64,000 nucleotides of DNA. Source: Phanerochaete sordida. Its lineage: Eukaryota > Basidiomycota > Agaricomycetes > Polyporales > Phanerochaetaceae. A program made the translations under genes and the position numbers. Below, in pieces: positions 13,201-23,504 of the stretch. The notes beneath the pieces were generated by a model. That model made no database searches and had not been told where the DNA came from. It saw only the letters and a program-made list of their open reading frames with translations. Within the stretch, counting starts at the first letter, position 1; each line of letters opens with the position of its first letter. Location: assembly GCA_019973155.2 (NCBI GenBank), contig BPQB01000018.1:1-64000 (forward strand), read 5' to 3'.

Positions 13201-13557
13201 GTCTCAATGCAAGACTGAGCTCCGAGACTTGCAGGATGGCGGGGTGGGGCGCGACATCGGGGTGTGCTTTGAGAACCGAGACCTCCTCGCGCAGACGTGT
13301 GTTCTCTTGCTGGAGAGCATGCGTCTGCTCTATGGCGTGCGAGGCATCGAGGGAGTGTCTCTGCAGCTTGACCGAGGCTGCATGGGCTTCATGCTAGTGG
13401 GAAACCTACATGTTAGCTTCAGATGAGCAAGGAATCAAGTGAGGGTATGAAACCACCGCGAAAGCCAGCCACCCACCTGGTATCTAGCGACGGTAGCCCT
13501 GAGGCTGGCGAGCTCGAGCGAAAGAGGATGGTCTTCGCTTATCTGGAGGGCCGACAT
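10257..13557 (-). CDS. large coiled-coil protein, function unknown
   Basis: Three exons (13557-13477, 13393-12618, 12567-10257) give 1055 residues. The N-terminal 390 or so residues are heptad-rich, for example LQQENTRLREEVSVLK and ITKLSDENEFLKTKLDVERK. A VSRYMKFSQSTIDSLQQAM stretch spans the second intron. A proline/serine/threonine-rich linker of about 300 residues follows, then a second helical block (FVDGSDRAVTRAMTQFSRKL, ISRKLDDLQHDI-like) and a basic serine-rich tail ending in an acidic SGDESDSDIE. There is no membrane segment, signal peptide or catalytic motif. It looks like a cytoskeletal, septal or tethering scaffold, but I do not recognise a named family. The first ATG with good coiled-coil continuity (MSALQISED) was chosen; an in-frame upstream ATG at 13638 would add 27 residues. 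Confidence 0.75.
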
Positions 13558-14142
13558 GAGGAGAACATGCGTCGTTATTCGTCGTCGACAAGGCTGCCAG
13601 CTCGCGTCCGTCGCGCTGCGTAGCTGATACCCCGGCATCCACGGTGATCCCGGCCGGCGAGGGCTTATCCCCCGGCGCCGAGACTTACGCGAAGGCTAGG
13701 CTCATGCGCCGGCCCTCCGGCCGGAAGCAATCAGCTCGTGTCTCGCCCGATTCTGTCTTGTGCATCTCCCTCCACCTCCTCGACGCTCTCGACGACACCC
13801 GGCTCACGAACGACAGCGTGGGTACCCCAGAACACATCGAGCTCATATATCCTCCCCAACAAAAACATCCAGGACCAGCGCAGACGCCGTAGTCCACGCG
13901 GATTGTCCACTGCAACTTGACGTAGTCCTCGCGCAGGCGGTGTAATTGGTCGCACTAGCACCCAGGATCTTCCCTCCACTTTGCATGTATCGTTAGTGGT
14001 CACAACAAGATACTCCTACATACATACCACTTAATCAGTGAGTGTCCTGGATCCCCCACAAGTCTTCTGATCACGTCGAGTCTCGCTTACCCACACCTTG
14101 CTCTGGTCACGCTCCGCTTACGCTGCAGCAGCATTGAACATC
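13558..14142. other. divergent intergenic region
   Basis: Between the coiled-coil gene (minus) and the USP10-like gene (plus). No gene is supported. A pyrimidine-rich stretch ending in CTGCAG at about 14130 could be the acceptor of a 5' leader intron of the deubiquitinase gene. Confidence 0.4.
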
Positions 14143-17079
14143 ATGTCAAGCCCCCACCATACCTATTCGCATCCCGGACCTTCTTACTACCACCCACCCC
14201 CTCCAGGCCCCCAGTATCCATACGCACCTGCCCACGCCGCACAGTATTACCCGTATCCAATGCCACACATGAACGGTCATAGCCCGCCTCCACATCAGCC
14301 TGCCTCCCCTCGCATGACTCCCGCAGGGCGTGGTGGCTACACCGCACATCGTGCTGGCGGACCAAGCTACCAGCATTTCCCGCATATCCCCCACCACCAC
14401 AACCAGCCGTACCTCCAGCCCCAGCCTCAGCCCATGTCACCCGCCCCGGTCACTCCATCAAGTCCTTACGCGCACCCGCAAAAGTATTCGCCCCACATGC
14501 ATCACATGCCGGCGTACTCACCATCGTACCAGCCGCCGAACAGCGTCTACACCTCTGCGTGGACACAACCGAACATGTCGCCACTACCAAAGCAGCTTTC
14601 GATGCCTGTCCCCATTCCGCAGCCCCCACCACCTGCCGCCGAGGAATTGTCTGGTGCTTTTTCTACGTCGCAGCATGTTCCACAAGTCGAAGACTTGCCT
14701 GAAAAGCCGCACGTGGTGACGACCGAGCAGGCGGCTGATGCTGCGCCTATAGCACGTTCGCCATCCCCTCCGCCTCCTCCACCGAGCGAGCACACTGAAC
14801 CACCACCGCCTAAACCGGCTCCTGAAATCGCACCTGAGTCACCTATACCTCAAAGTCCGGCGTCCACGACATCTCGCATATCTCAGAGCTCAGCACCGCC
14901 CAGCAGCTTTGTCATATGGTCCCGACGACCTCGAGATCCCTCACGTGCGGAAGGAGTTATGATTTCTTCTCGAGCGCATCCTCCGCAGGATACTGTTCAG
15001 TCTGCGATGGACATCCGCACGCCTCCACAATCCCCACGAATTCTACCGGCGAAAGGTGTCGAGTCTGCACCCATAGTGTTCATTGATCTTACATCGGCAG
15101 AAGACGATACGGTCGAGGTGTCTTCTGATTCATTGGATGTGCCGTCATCGTCGGTCACAGAGACAACGATTGACTCCACGGCTCCCGCGACTCCGACGGC
15201 AGGCTCGCCTTCGACCACGAATACCTCGGTCGTCGCTGCGTCGCCCGCGCAGCAAGCTAAACAGCTGAGCGAACCCTCTATTGAGCCGTTCGCTGCACCC
15301 ATGGCTCAGCAAGCAGCTCCCGTTGTAGCTGAGGAGTCCTCTGTCGCACCCAGCACGGTCGCACAGCAGCCCTCAGCACCGTCTGCCCAGCCAGATCAGA
15401 AGATCGAGTCCACGCCGTCTCCGCCTGTGAAGCCGGCAGCACCAGGTCCAAAGAAATCTTGGGCGTCGTTACTGCAGTCGTCCGATGCTGCTGCGTCATC
15501 CTCGAAGACACGTCTCCCGACCTCGTCTGTTGTCGGATTCTCTATCCCTGCGGGCCTGCAGAATGGATCTCCGTCCCAAGGGGGCCCCTCGTCCGCTTCT
15601 GGATCGGCCGTGCGCCCTGAGGTACTCACGCTTTTGACTTCTGGTCCCACTGGTACGAGCCCTCCTCCGAAGATCCGCCCTCGCGGACTTGTCAACACCG
15701 GAAACATGTGCTTCGCGAACGCTGTCCTCCAGGTCCTCGTCTACTGCCCGCCATTCTACCGCCTCTTCACCGAGCTCGGCAAGTACCTCACTGGCCCTGT
15801 CGTCGGCTCCCAGTCAGAGGGAAGCAAGGCAACGCCCCTTGTTGACGCGATCATCCAGTTTTTGAAGGAGTTCAGCGTCAAGGGGGCAGAGAAGAAGGAC
15901 TCGAAGAGTAAAGGCAAGGAGCGCGAGGAGGACTTTGACGACTTGGACTCGTTCATCCCGACGTATGTCTACGATGTGATGAAGGAGAAAAAGCGCTTCG
16001 CGAGCATGGTGGTAAGCCCGCATGCATTTATGTTCCTCAGTGCCTAATGCTTAACGCGGATTGTAGACTGGTCATCAAGAAGACGCAGAGGAGTTCCTTG
16101 GCTTCTTCCTTGATACCCTGGAAGAAGAGCTCATGTCGATCTCATCCTCATTGGCTCAGAAGGCTACGAAGCCGGATGAGGAGCCGTCAGCGGACAATGG
16201 ATGGCTGGAGGTCGGCAAAAAGAATCGCTCTGTGTCTACTCGAACGGTATGCGAGCGCATTTCTCGCGTCAGGTCAATGGCTCACCATTTGTACAGTTCA
16301 AGAGCACCGACTCGCCGATACAGCGCATATTCGGCGGCAAATTCCGTTCGACGTTAAAAGCTCAATTCCAACGCGAATCGGTCACCATCGAGGATTGGCG
16401 GTCACTCCGATTGGATATCCAGGTATGTTATATAGTCACTTCGTGCTTGACTAACGCTCAACTAACTCTTCCCTAGCGCGAGCAAGTCCATACGATCAAG
16501 GATGCGCTCCAGACCATTTCACAAGAACACCCCGTGGAGATCACATCTCCGACTCGACCGGGACAGGTTCTTGAGGCCAAGCGACAAGAGCTCGTCGAGG
16601 CTCTTCCGCCCGTGCTGATCCTGCACCTGAAGCGATTCTTGTACGATACCAATGTGGGCGATGTCGTCAAGATCGGCAAGCACGTCAGCTTCAGTCCCGA
16701 GTTGGAGATTTCCCCAGGTACGTTCAGCTGCGCCGTAATGCCATGTATAACCTTGTTTACATCGCCTTTCGCAGATTTGCTTGCTCCGACAAAACGCACG
16801 TCGCAGCCAATCAAGTACCAGCTCTTCGGTGCGCTCTACCACCACGGCCAGTCCGCGTCCGGCGGGCACTATACCCTCGATGTCCTGCACCCGAACCGGG
16901 ACATGAACGACCGGCCGCGGCAAGCGTGGATCCGCATCGACGACGAGCTCGTGTCCGACGTGCGGCCCGAAGACGTCTTTGGTGGCACGCCGCGCGACGA
17001 CCGGTGTGCATACCTCCTTTTCTACCGTAGGATAGGTGCCGGCATCCCGAACAAGGCGTGGTCGCAACTAGCAAAATGA
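14143..17079 (+). CDS. UBP3: ubiquitin carboxyl-terminal hydrolase, USP10/Ubp3-like
   Basis: Five exons (14143-16011, 16067-16246, 16297-16422, 16477-16717, 16775-17079) give 906 residues. About 500 N-terminal residues are disordered, rich in Pro, His, Tyr, Ser and Gln. The USP fold begins at RGLVNTGNMCFANAVLQ, with catalytic cysteine about residue 523. It continues with TGHQEDAEEFLGFFLDTLEE, SPIQRIFGGKF, LPPVLILHLKRFLYD and the histidine box SASGGHYTLDV (His about 837), then WIRIDDELV supplying the acidic residue. The catalytic triad therefore looks intact. The IFGGKF segment and the long disordered N-terminus match USP10/Ubp3 rather than other USPs. Ubp3 acts with Bre5 in ribophagy, secretory and stress-granule biology. 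An upstream in-frame ATG at 14098 would add 15 residues. The intron 16247-16296 was chosen over a shorter alternative of 26 nt. Confidence 0.9.
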
Positions 17080-17627
17080 AAACTCTGCTTTTTGACTGAC
17101 TGCGCCTGGCGCCCCCACTTGACATCTCGCACATTTGTCTGCTCTGCTGTTGCTCTGCAGTGCAATACACATTTTCCTCACCATGCTTTATGCGTCGCCT
17201 TGCTTATTGCGCGTTGCTGGTCCAAATTTGACCAGAGATCGAGCATGCCCACAGAACATTGTCGGCCGCTCTCTATCCTTGCTATCGTTCCAGTGTCTTT
17301 CAGGTGCCCGTACCTGAATGGCGGACTAACTCTTTGATTCGGGTCATTCAGTCCGCGCCCATGTAGTCCAAGGTTCGACGGGCGGTGGCAGCCTGGGCAC
17401 CGCAAAAGCTGCGAACAGACAGCCTCGTCCCTGGCGCTGGGTGCAAGAGCCGCTTAGGGTATCGCAGACTCCGCTCCGCACGCAGCGCACGCATCACGTT
17501 CAAGCTTAGACTCGCAGCCTCGCTGGAGCTGTAGGGCGGGATCGATCCACCTATTCTCCATCTCAAAAGCATGTAGTGCTGCGCTGCGTCAGTCTTCCCG
17601 CTTCCTTGTCTTCCTCACCTACTCACG
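17080..17627. other. intergenic, no gene recognised
   Basis: A 548-bp gap before the first gene of the tandem membrane-protein pair. It holds the 3' end of the deubiquitinase gene and the promoter of the next gene. No frame with a recognisable domain. Confidence 0.45.
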
Positions 17628-19447
17628 ATGAACAACAGTTCCCCGCTTGGTCCAGATCCTCACGTAGGCTCCCTGCAGCCCACGCCAGCCTGGCGAGCCA
17701 ATCCCGACTTTCGAGGCACCTTGCAAATTCTCCTCACCTGCTTCTCGACGCTCGTCGTCTGCGTCTGGGGCTCCGTGCACGTCGATATACCTATTCGACG
17801 GGCCAGGTGGTCCAACGCCCTCAACAAGCTCGGATGGCTCGCTATCGGCATTGTCGCCCCAGATCTCCTGCTATATGTGGCGTGCTGTCAGCTGTATCAT
17901 GCCCATGTACTCCTGGGAGAAGCAGTGAGGTACCTTAACGCCAAACCCGCTGCGCGAAGGCGCAGCTGGCTTGCCACGTCTTCAGATTACATGCCATGGC
18001 TGCGGATGGCACGCAAGGTAAAGCCAACTTTCAGCTCTCCATCTCAGAGCAGCTTTCCTGATTTACTTCAGCAGAACAGTATATCTCATACGTCGGATAC
18101 ATCGGACGAAGACACGCTGTTTGAATACAAGGAGAAGGAGAAGAACCTGACTTCACCAGATCTTTACGAGGTATGGGTTTCGCCTAGGCTTCAACGCGTC
18201 TACTAAATTCCTCCAAGTTCCTTCCCGACACAGCGTCGACACTGCCGTCATCACCAGCCGCGCGATCCAGACACCCGTGGACCGTCGCACACTCTTTCTA
18301 TGCGGTCATGGGAGGCTTCGTTCTGGAGACGACGCCCATGCTCGGAGGACAAACACGATTCGCGCTCACCTCCAGCGGCGTCCGCTTCGTCTTGGAGAAC
18401 GCGCCCGAGATGATTCCAGACCTTTCGGAGGAAGAGATCCAGGACAAGAGCAGGTCTGACGGCCTTGCGAAGACGCTGCTGATCGTGCAGCTCCTCCACT
18501 TCGCCCTCACCGGCGTCGCACGGCTCGCGCAGTCGCTTCCCCTCAGCCTCCTCGAGGTCTTCACGATGGCACATGCCCTCTGCACCGTCGCGACATGCGT
18601 CGTTTGGTGGAAGAAGCCGTTCAGTGTACCCGAGCCGACGTTCATCACCGGTGAACGCGCGAACGAGCTCGCAGCATACATGCTCTTCACAAGTCCCGTA
18701 CACAAGGACTACGTCGCTGGTCTCATCACGTATGTCTGCGACAGCGAGTCGTCCTACGTCAAGATATCTCCCGCACTATCTCTCGCGGAGAAGACCCATG
18801 ACTCCAACTACGACTTGCCGCGAGAGGCCCACCCCGGGGAGTCGTTCGTCATCGAAGGTTACCGCATCGAGCTCATAGACAAGGCCCTCGATCCGCACCG
18901 CAACGTCGTTTTCGGTCGCACGTCTCTTCCCTGGTACAATTGTGCCCGCGGAGAAGACAACTCGGTGACAATCAGCTGGGCAGACATGGACCGCTGGACG
19001 CTCGCCGTGCGGGGGCTGAAGAGATACGGCAACACACAACTTCGCCACCCGCAAGGCCTCATCTCGCGACGCAGCGGCCTTCAGATGTCGGTCTTCCTGC
19101 GCGCCGAGACGTGGTGGTGGCCCGCGGTCCCGCTCGCCATCGCTACGGCGTACGGCCTCGTGCATCTATGCGCGTGGAGTACGGAGTTCCCTACAGTGGT
19201 CGAGCGTATGCTCTGGCGATACGCCGCAGCTGTCCTCGTCGCAGTCGGCGTCGCCTTTTGCCAATATTCCTTCTTCTCCGCGCGTAGAGACACCTGGGTT
19301 TCGAGATGGATCTTTTATGTGTTTCTCCTCCTCCGTCCGCTGGCAGGTACATATTTGCTGTCCGAGAGCCTCCGACAACTACTGTTCTTACCTGGAAGGA
19401 GCTTCCTACTCCCCAACCTCTCCATATATCTTCCCCATGTCTCTTGA
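17628..19447 (+). CDS. multipass membrane protein of unnamed fungal family, tandem copy A
   Basis: Exons 17628-18017, 18072-18170 and 18218-19447 give 572 residues. The N-terminal block RGTLQILLTCFSTLVVCVWG with a nearby conserved VHVDIP is a membrane segment and motif seen repeatedly in Agaricomycete proteins annotated only as hypothetical. Further hydrophobic segments are LGWLAIGIVAPDLLLYVACC, the LLHFALTGVARL and MAHALCTVATCVVWW region, WPAVPLAIATAYGLVHLCAW, YAAAVLVAVGVAFCQY and a last one before LLFLPGRSFLLPNLSIYLP. The long central loop has many charged residues and no catalytic motif I know. Copy B at 20282-22092 matches it end to end with the same two intron positions. The first intron (54 nt) is a multiple of three without a stop codon, so retention would add 18 residues. 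Function unknown; a receptor or transporter role would be a guess. Confidence 0.8.
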
Positions 19448-20281
19448 CGACAGTGCTGTAGCTTTTAACCTAGTGATCTCGCTTTGTCAGTACTAGTAGA
19501 GTACTTGTGATCATGTCTAATCTTATATTTCTCCTTGCAATCTGCGCTCTTCTTGCTTGTCCTCCTTGCTTATGACTTCCCTCCACAAGCTGCATGTGCC
19601 GATAACTCGACCTACTCATCTGTATCTGGCAGTACTTGCGTCGTCTCAAGACGCGAAGTAACTTACTCGGGAGACCGTGTAACAAATCGCTTGTAATGGC
19701 CTAGTAGCGGAGTGCGAAAGTCCATTACAATTTCTTACAGCGAGCTGATACTACACTAATAGCAGTAGTAGGTTAACTTAGTAGCCTGAGCCGAGACACT
19801 CACAAAATGCATCTTCACAGCGCGCGGTCAGGGCAATGAACGCGGAATATGTTCGCAGGCCTACGTCCAGCAACAATCAACTGAGTAAGTAGACTGGTAG
19901 GGTCCCGCATGCATCTCGGATTTCATCACGGTATCGGCGGACCCTTTCCACTGGGAAAACAAGAGCACTGGTCGCATTCAATCCGCACGCGTATGCTCAG
20001 GTTCGACCCGGGCATGCCAGGACGGAACAATGCCCAGAAGTTATCGCCGACAGGTGCGTCCCTTATTCCACTGCCAGTATCTCTGGGCAGGCTATCTTCG
20101 GGTTTAATGCATACACGCTCCATGCACCGCCCATGCCTTCCGTTCCTCAGATCCCTAGGATCTCCGCCTTGCATGGAACCCACCAGCGCAGCTGGCCCGC
20201 ATTTCTGAACCTTGCACGGGATCATATAGCCCTACAGATCTGCGTAACTCTCTTCCCCTCTGTCCCCTCACTTTTGCCAGG
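19448..20281. other. spacer between tandem membrane-protein genes
   Basis: 834 bp without a supported gene. The short frames here do not resemble either flanking paralogue, so there is no visible remnant of a third copy. Confidence 0.45.
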
Positions 20282-22092
20282 ATGAACGGCACCCAGCCCG
20301 CGGGAATCTCCCACGGATCCGCATACCCGCCGGCGGCGTGGCGCGCGAGCCCGAGCACGCGCGGGACGTTCGAGATCATCACGACGTGCCTCTCGACGCT
20401 CGTCATCTGCGTGTGGAGCGCCGTGCACGCCGACGTGCCGCTGCACCAGTCGCGCTGGGCGGGCCGCGCCGACAAGCTCGGCTGGCTCGTCACCGGGCTC
20501 GTCGCGCCCGACCTGCTGCTGTACGCCGCGTGCTGCCAGCTGTACCGCGCGCACGTGCTGCTCGGCGAGGCGCGCCGGTTCTTGCACGTCGAGCCTGCGC
20601 CGCGGGCGCGCAGCTGGTTCGGGCGGCCTTGGGAGTGCGTGACGGGATCGCGCGCGTCGCAGCGTGAGGTACGCCGTCTCAGGTCAGGGCTGCGCTCGTG
20701 AGCTGATATTCGTGGCGCCAGCACACACCCAGCGCAACACCTACCTCCGATGAAGACAGTCTATTCGATTATAAGGAGAAGAGCGCGGCGTCGCAAGAGT
20801 TCTACGAGGTACATCATTCAACTGCACTATCGATGCAGGCCCGAGCTGATTCATCACAGGTGCTGCCGGATACACCTTCCACGCCAGACCAGCCCAAACC
20901 GACGCGCAAGCATCGATGGACGTTGACACATGCTTTTTATGGCGTGATGGGTGGCTTTGTGCTAGAGACGTCGCCGATGCTCGAAGGCGAGACTCGCTTC
21001 GTGCTCACGCTCAGCGGCCTCCGATTCGTCCTCGAGAACGCACCGGACCTCCTTCCTGACCTCTCCAAGGAAGAGATACAGAGGAAAAGCCGGTCCGACG
21101 TCCTAGGCAAGACGCTCCTCATCCTGCAGCTGCTCTACTTCTGCATCTCCTGCACCGCTCGGCTCGCCCAAAAACTCCCCCTCAGCCTCCTCGAGGTCTT
21201 CACGCTTGCACACGCGCTCTGCACGGTCGTCACCTGCGTCGTGTGGTGGCAGAAGCCGTTCGACGTGCTCGAGCCGACACTCATCACCGGCCCGCGCGCA
21301 GACGAGCTCGCCGCGTACATGCTCTTCACGAGCCGCGTCCACAAGGACTACATCGCGGGGCTCATCTGGTACCTCTGCGACAGCGAGTCGTCGTACCTCA
21401 AGGTCACCGCCTCCCCCGCCGACAAAGCCGGGAGCACCACCGGCCACGGCCTCCCGCGCGACGTCCTCCCCGGCGAGTCCTTCGCCATCGAGGGCTACAC
21501 CTTCGAGGTCGTGCACAAGAAGCCGGACCCGCACCAGCGCATCGTGTACGGCCGCTCGTGCCTGCCGTGGTACAACCGGCGGCGGGGCGCGGCGGGCGCG
21601 GTCGCGCTCGGCACGGAGGACCTCGCGCGCTGGACGCTCGCCGCGCGCGGCCTGCGGCGCTACGGCGACACGCAGCTGCGCCACGCGCGCGTGCTCGTCT
21701 CGCGGCACGGCGGACTCCAGATGTCCGTGTTCAAGCACGGCGAGGCGCGCTGGTGGCCCGCCGTCTCGCTCGCGATCGCGACCGTGTACGGCGTCGTGCA
21801 CGTGCTCGCGTGGGACGCGCAGTTCCCGACGCCCGTCGAGCGCACGCTCTGGCGCAGTGCGGCCGTCACGCTCATCGTGCTCGGCCTCGCGTTCTTCCAG
21901 TATGCTGCGATCTCGACGCAGGCGGACTCGCCCGGGCGGCGCGTGTCGAAGGCGGTGTTTAACATGTGCCTGTGGCTCTATCCGTTCGCGAGCGGGTACG
22001 TGCTACTGGAGAGTCTCAGGCAGCTGTTGTACCTTCCAGATAGGACGTTCATGCTGCCCAGTCTCTCCATTTATCTGCCCCATTTCTCTTAG
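20282..22092 (+). CDS. multipass membrane protein of unnamed fungal family, tandem copy B
   Basis: Exons 20282-20668, 20722-20808 and 20860-22092 give 568 residues. It is colinear with copy A upstream: TRGTFEIITTCLSTLVICVW then VHADVP; KLGWLVTGLVAPDLLLY; GGFVLETSPML; RFVLENAPDLLPDLSKEEIQ; LFTSRVHKDYIAGL; LRQLLYLPDRTFMLPSLSIY at the end. Here the first intron is obligatory, because reading through meets a stop. The coding DNA differs sharply from copy A: codons between about 20340 and 21930 end almost only in G or C, which opens long spurious frames on both strands. The protein is nonetheless well conserved, so both copies look functional. Predicted location is a cellular membrane with several spans; substrate or partner unknown. 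Confidence 0.8.
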
Positions 22093-22733
22093 CTCGAGAT
22101 TTATTGACTATGTCACTATATTACTAGAGATCACTGTCGATGGTGTATTTGATACCACAGTACATGCCAGATTCTCGCTATGAAAAATCAGAGATGTAAG
22201 GCACGGAATGAAGCCATGGGCCGTGATGTATAGGTCCTAGCCAAATAGATGCCTCAAGATTGAGTCCCAAAGTATTACTCTTCCCCTCAACAGGTACTCC
22301 ACCATTCGTTGAGGCAACGAGAATGGGAAGCCGTTAGGAGGGGAGACGCTGTGGCATAAGAGCTGCCTTCGTGCCATTACTCGCTACAAGTCGTGGTCCT
22401 GCGTAGATCCTGCCGTGTGGGCGACAGTGACTCGTGAGGACGTCGGGAACTTCAAGTGATCGTTCAGCTAGTACTGCTCTCCATATTTATCTGACGTGCC
22501 AACCGGGGAAAATATACCTCAACGCTACGGAGAAGCGGGGGCGTAGAGCGTAGGAGATGGGTGGTGGAAGATGGTGGTAGAGAGCAAAGAACGACGGTCA
22601 GACGACCCAGCGAACTCACACGAGCTCACACGACACGCTGAGCGCTGACACACCGCCGCAACGTAAGCACGTCCCGTCACGCCCGTTACCGCCCGCCAAA
22701 TGTTGGCCGTCACGCACGCTCCCGTCACGCCTC
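22093..22733. other. intergenic, no gene recognised
   Basis: 641 bp between membrane-protein copy B and the mL54 gene. No supported frame or RNA gene; the 3' part should contain the mL54 promoter. Confidence 0.45.
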
Positions 22734-23159
22734 ATGTCTCTCCTCCGCACGCTCGCCCGGCCACGGCTGCTCGCCGCCAGCCTGCCGCCGCGCAGGTTCT
22801 ACGCCGCCAAGGCCCTCGCGGCCGACGCGAAGGCCCCCGCTGCGGCCGCCCCGGAGGATGCTCTGCGTGCGTAGCCCCGTCCCGCCGTGCCTCCGCGGTA
22901 TGCTCACCACGCCCGGGACGCTGCAGCTCCGTCGCGCTCGTGCTGCGCCGAGGGCACCGTGCTCGAGGGCCTCAACTGGCGCAAGGGCCAGGCACCCGTG
23001 ACCGCGCAGGCCGACGACGCCTACCCTGAGTGGCTGTGGACGCTGCTCGAGCCCAAGAAGCTGCCCGACGATGGCCCCGGAGGCAAGGCTGAGAAGTACC
23101 GCATGCGGAAAGAGAACAGGCTCCGCATACGAGAGCAAAATTTCATGAAGACGCAGTAG
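22734..23159 (+). CDS. MRPL37: mitochondrial large-subunit ribosomal protein mL54
   Basis: Two exons, 22734-22866 and 22927-23159, give 121 residues. The first about 25 residues are arginine-rich without acids (LLRTLARPRLLAAS, PPRRFYA), a classical mitochondrial presequence. The mature part contains the mL54 signature: a CAEGTVLEGLNW start, then DDAYPEWLWTLLEPK, ending in a basic RKENRLRIREQNF tail. Fungal mL54 (yeast Mrpl37) is of similar length. It is a peripheral component of the mitochondrial large ribosomal subunit. The codons of the presequence exon are very GC-rich. Confidence 0.9.
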
Positions 23160-23504
23160 CGATGATGCTTTCTGCAGTGGTGCGTCGCGAACGTTGTTGA
23201 TAATGTGCGGACTCTGACACCGCTTACATTCTAGACTGCTCTTTTACACTACACCACGGTTGATACCATGTCCCCTACACCTTGGCCATGGAACCACGAA
23301 GACCATACCACGCAAAACGAGGCATGTTTTGCCAGCGCCATCTGCGCTTTGGCGACAAACTGCCTTCCATGTCCTCCGTGGCAGGCGCGCTCCGATAGTA
23401 GTCGTGCAAGAACGGCTATTTCGCAGCTGACGATACAAGCGTGTCTATACTAGATCTCTACGGGACACAAGGATATTCTTTGCTTGCACACACGCCGTCT
23501 GCAC
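23160..23504. other. convergent intergenic region
   Basis: 345 bp between the stop codons of the mL54 gene (plus) and the HEL2 gene (minus). Only 3' untranslated sequence is expected; nothing else seen. Confidence 0.5.

Noticed and set aside
19970..20030. B-box-like GGTTCGACCCG between the tandem membrane genes
   Set aside because: No A box or cloverleaf can be drawn around it.
21100..22183. Long open frames on both strands over membrane-protein copy B
   Set aside because: They are out-of-frame readings of GC-extreme codons, rich in Arg, Ala and Ser without domains, while the annotated frame aligns with copy A.
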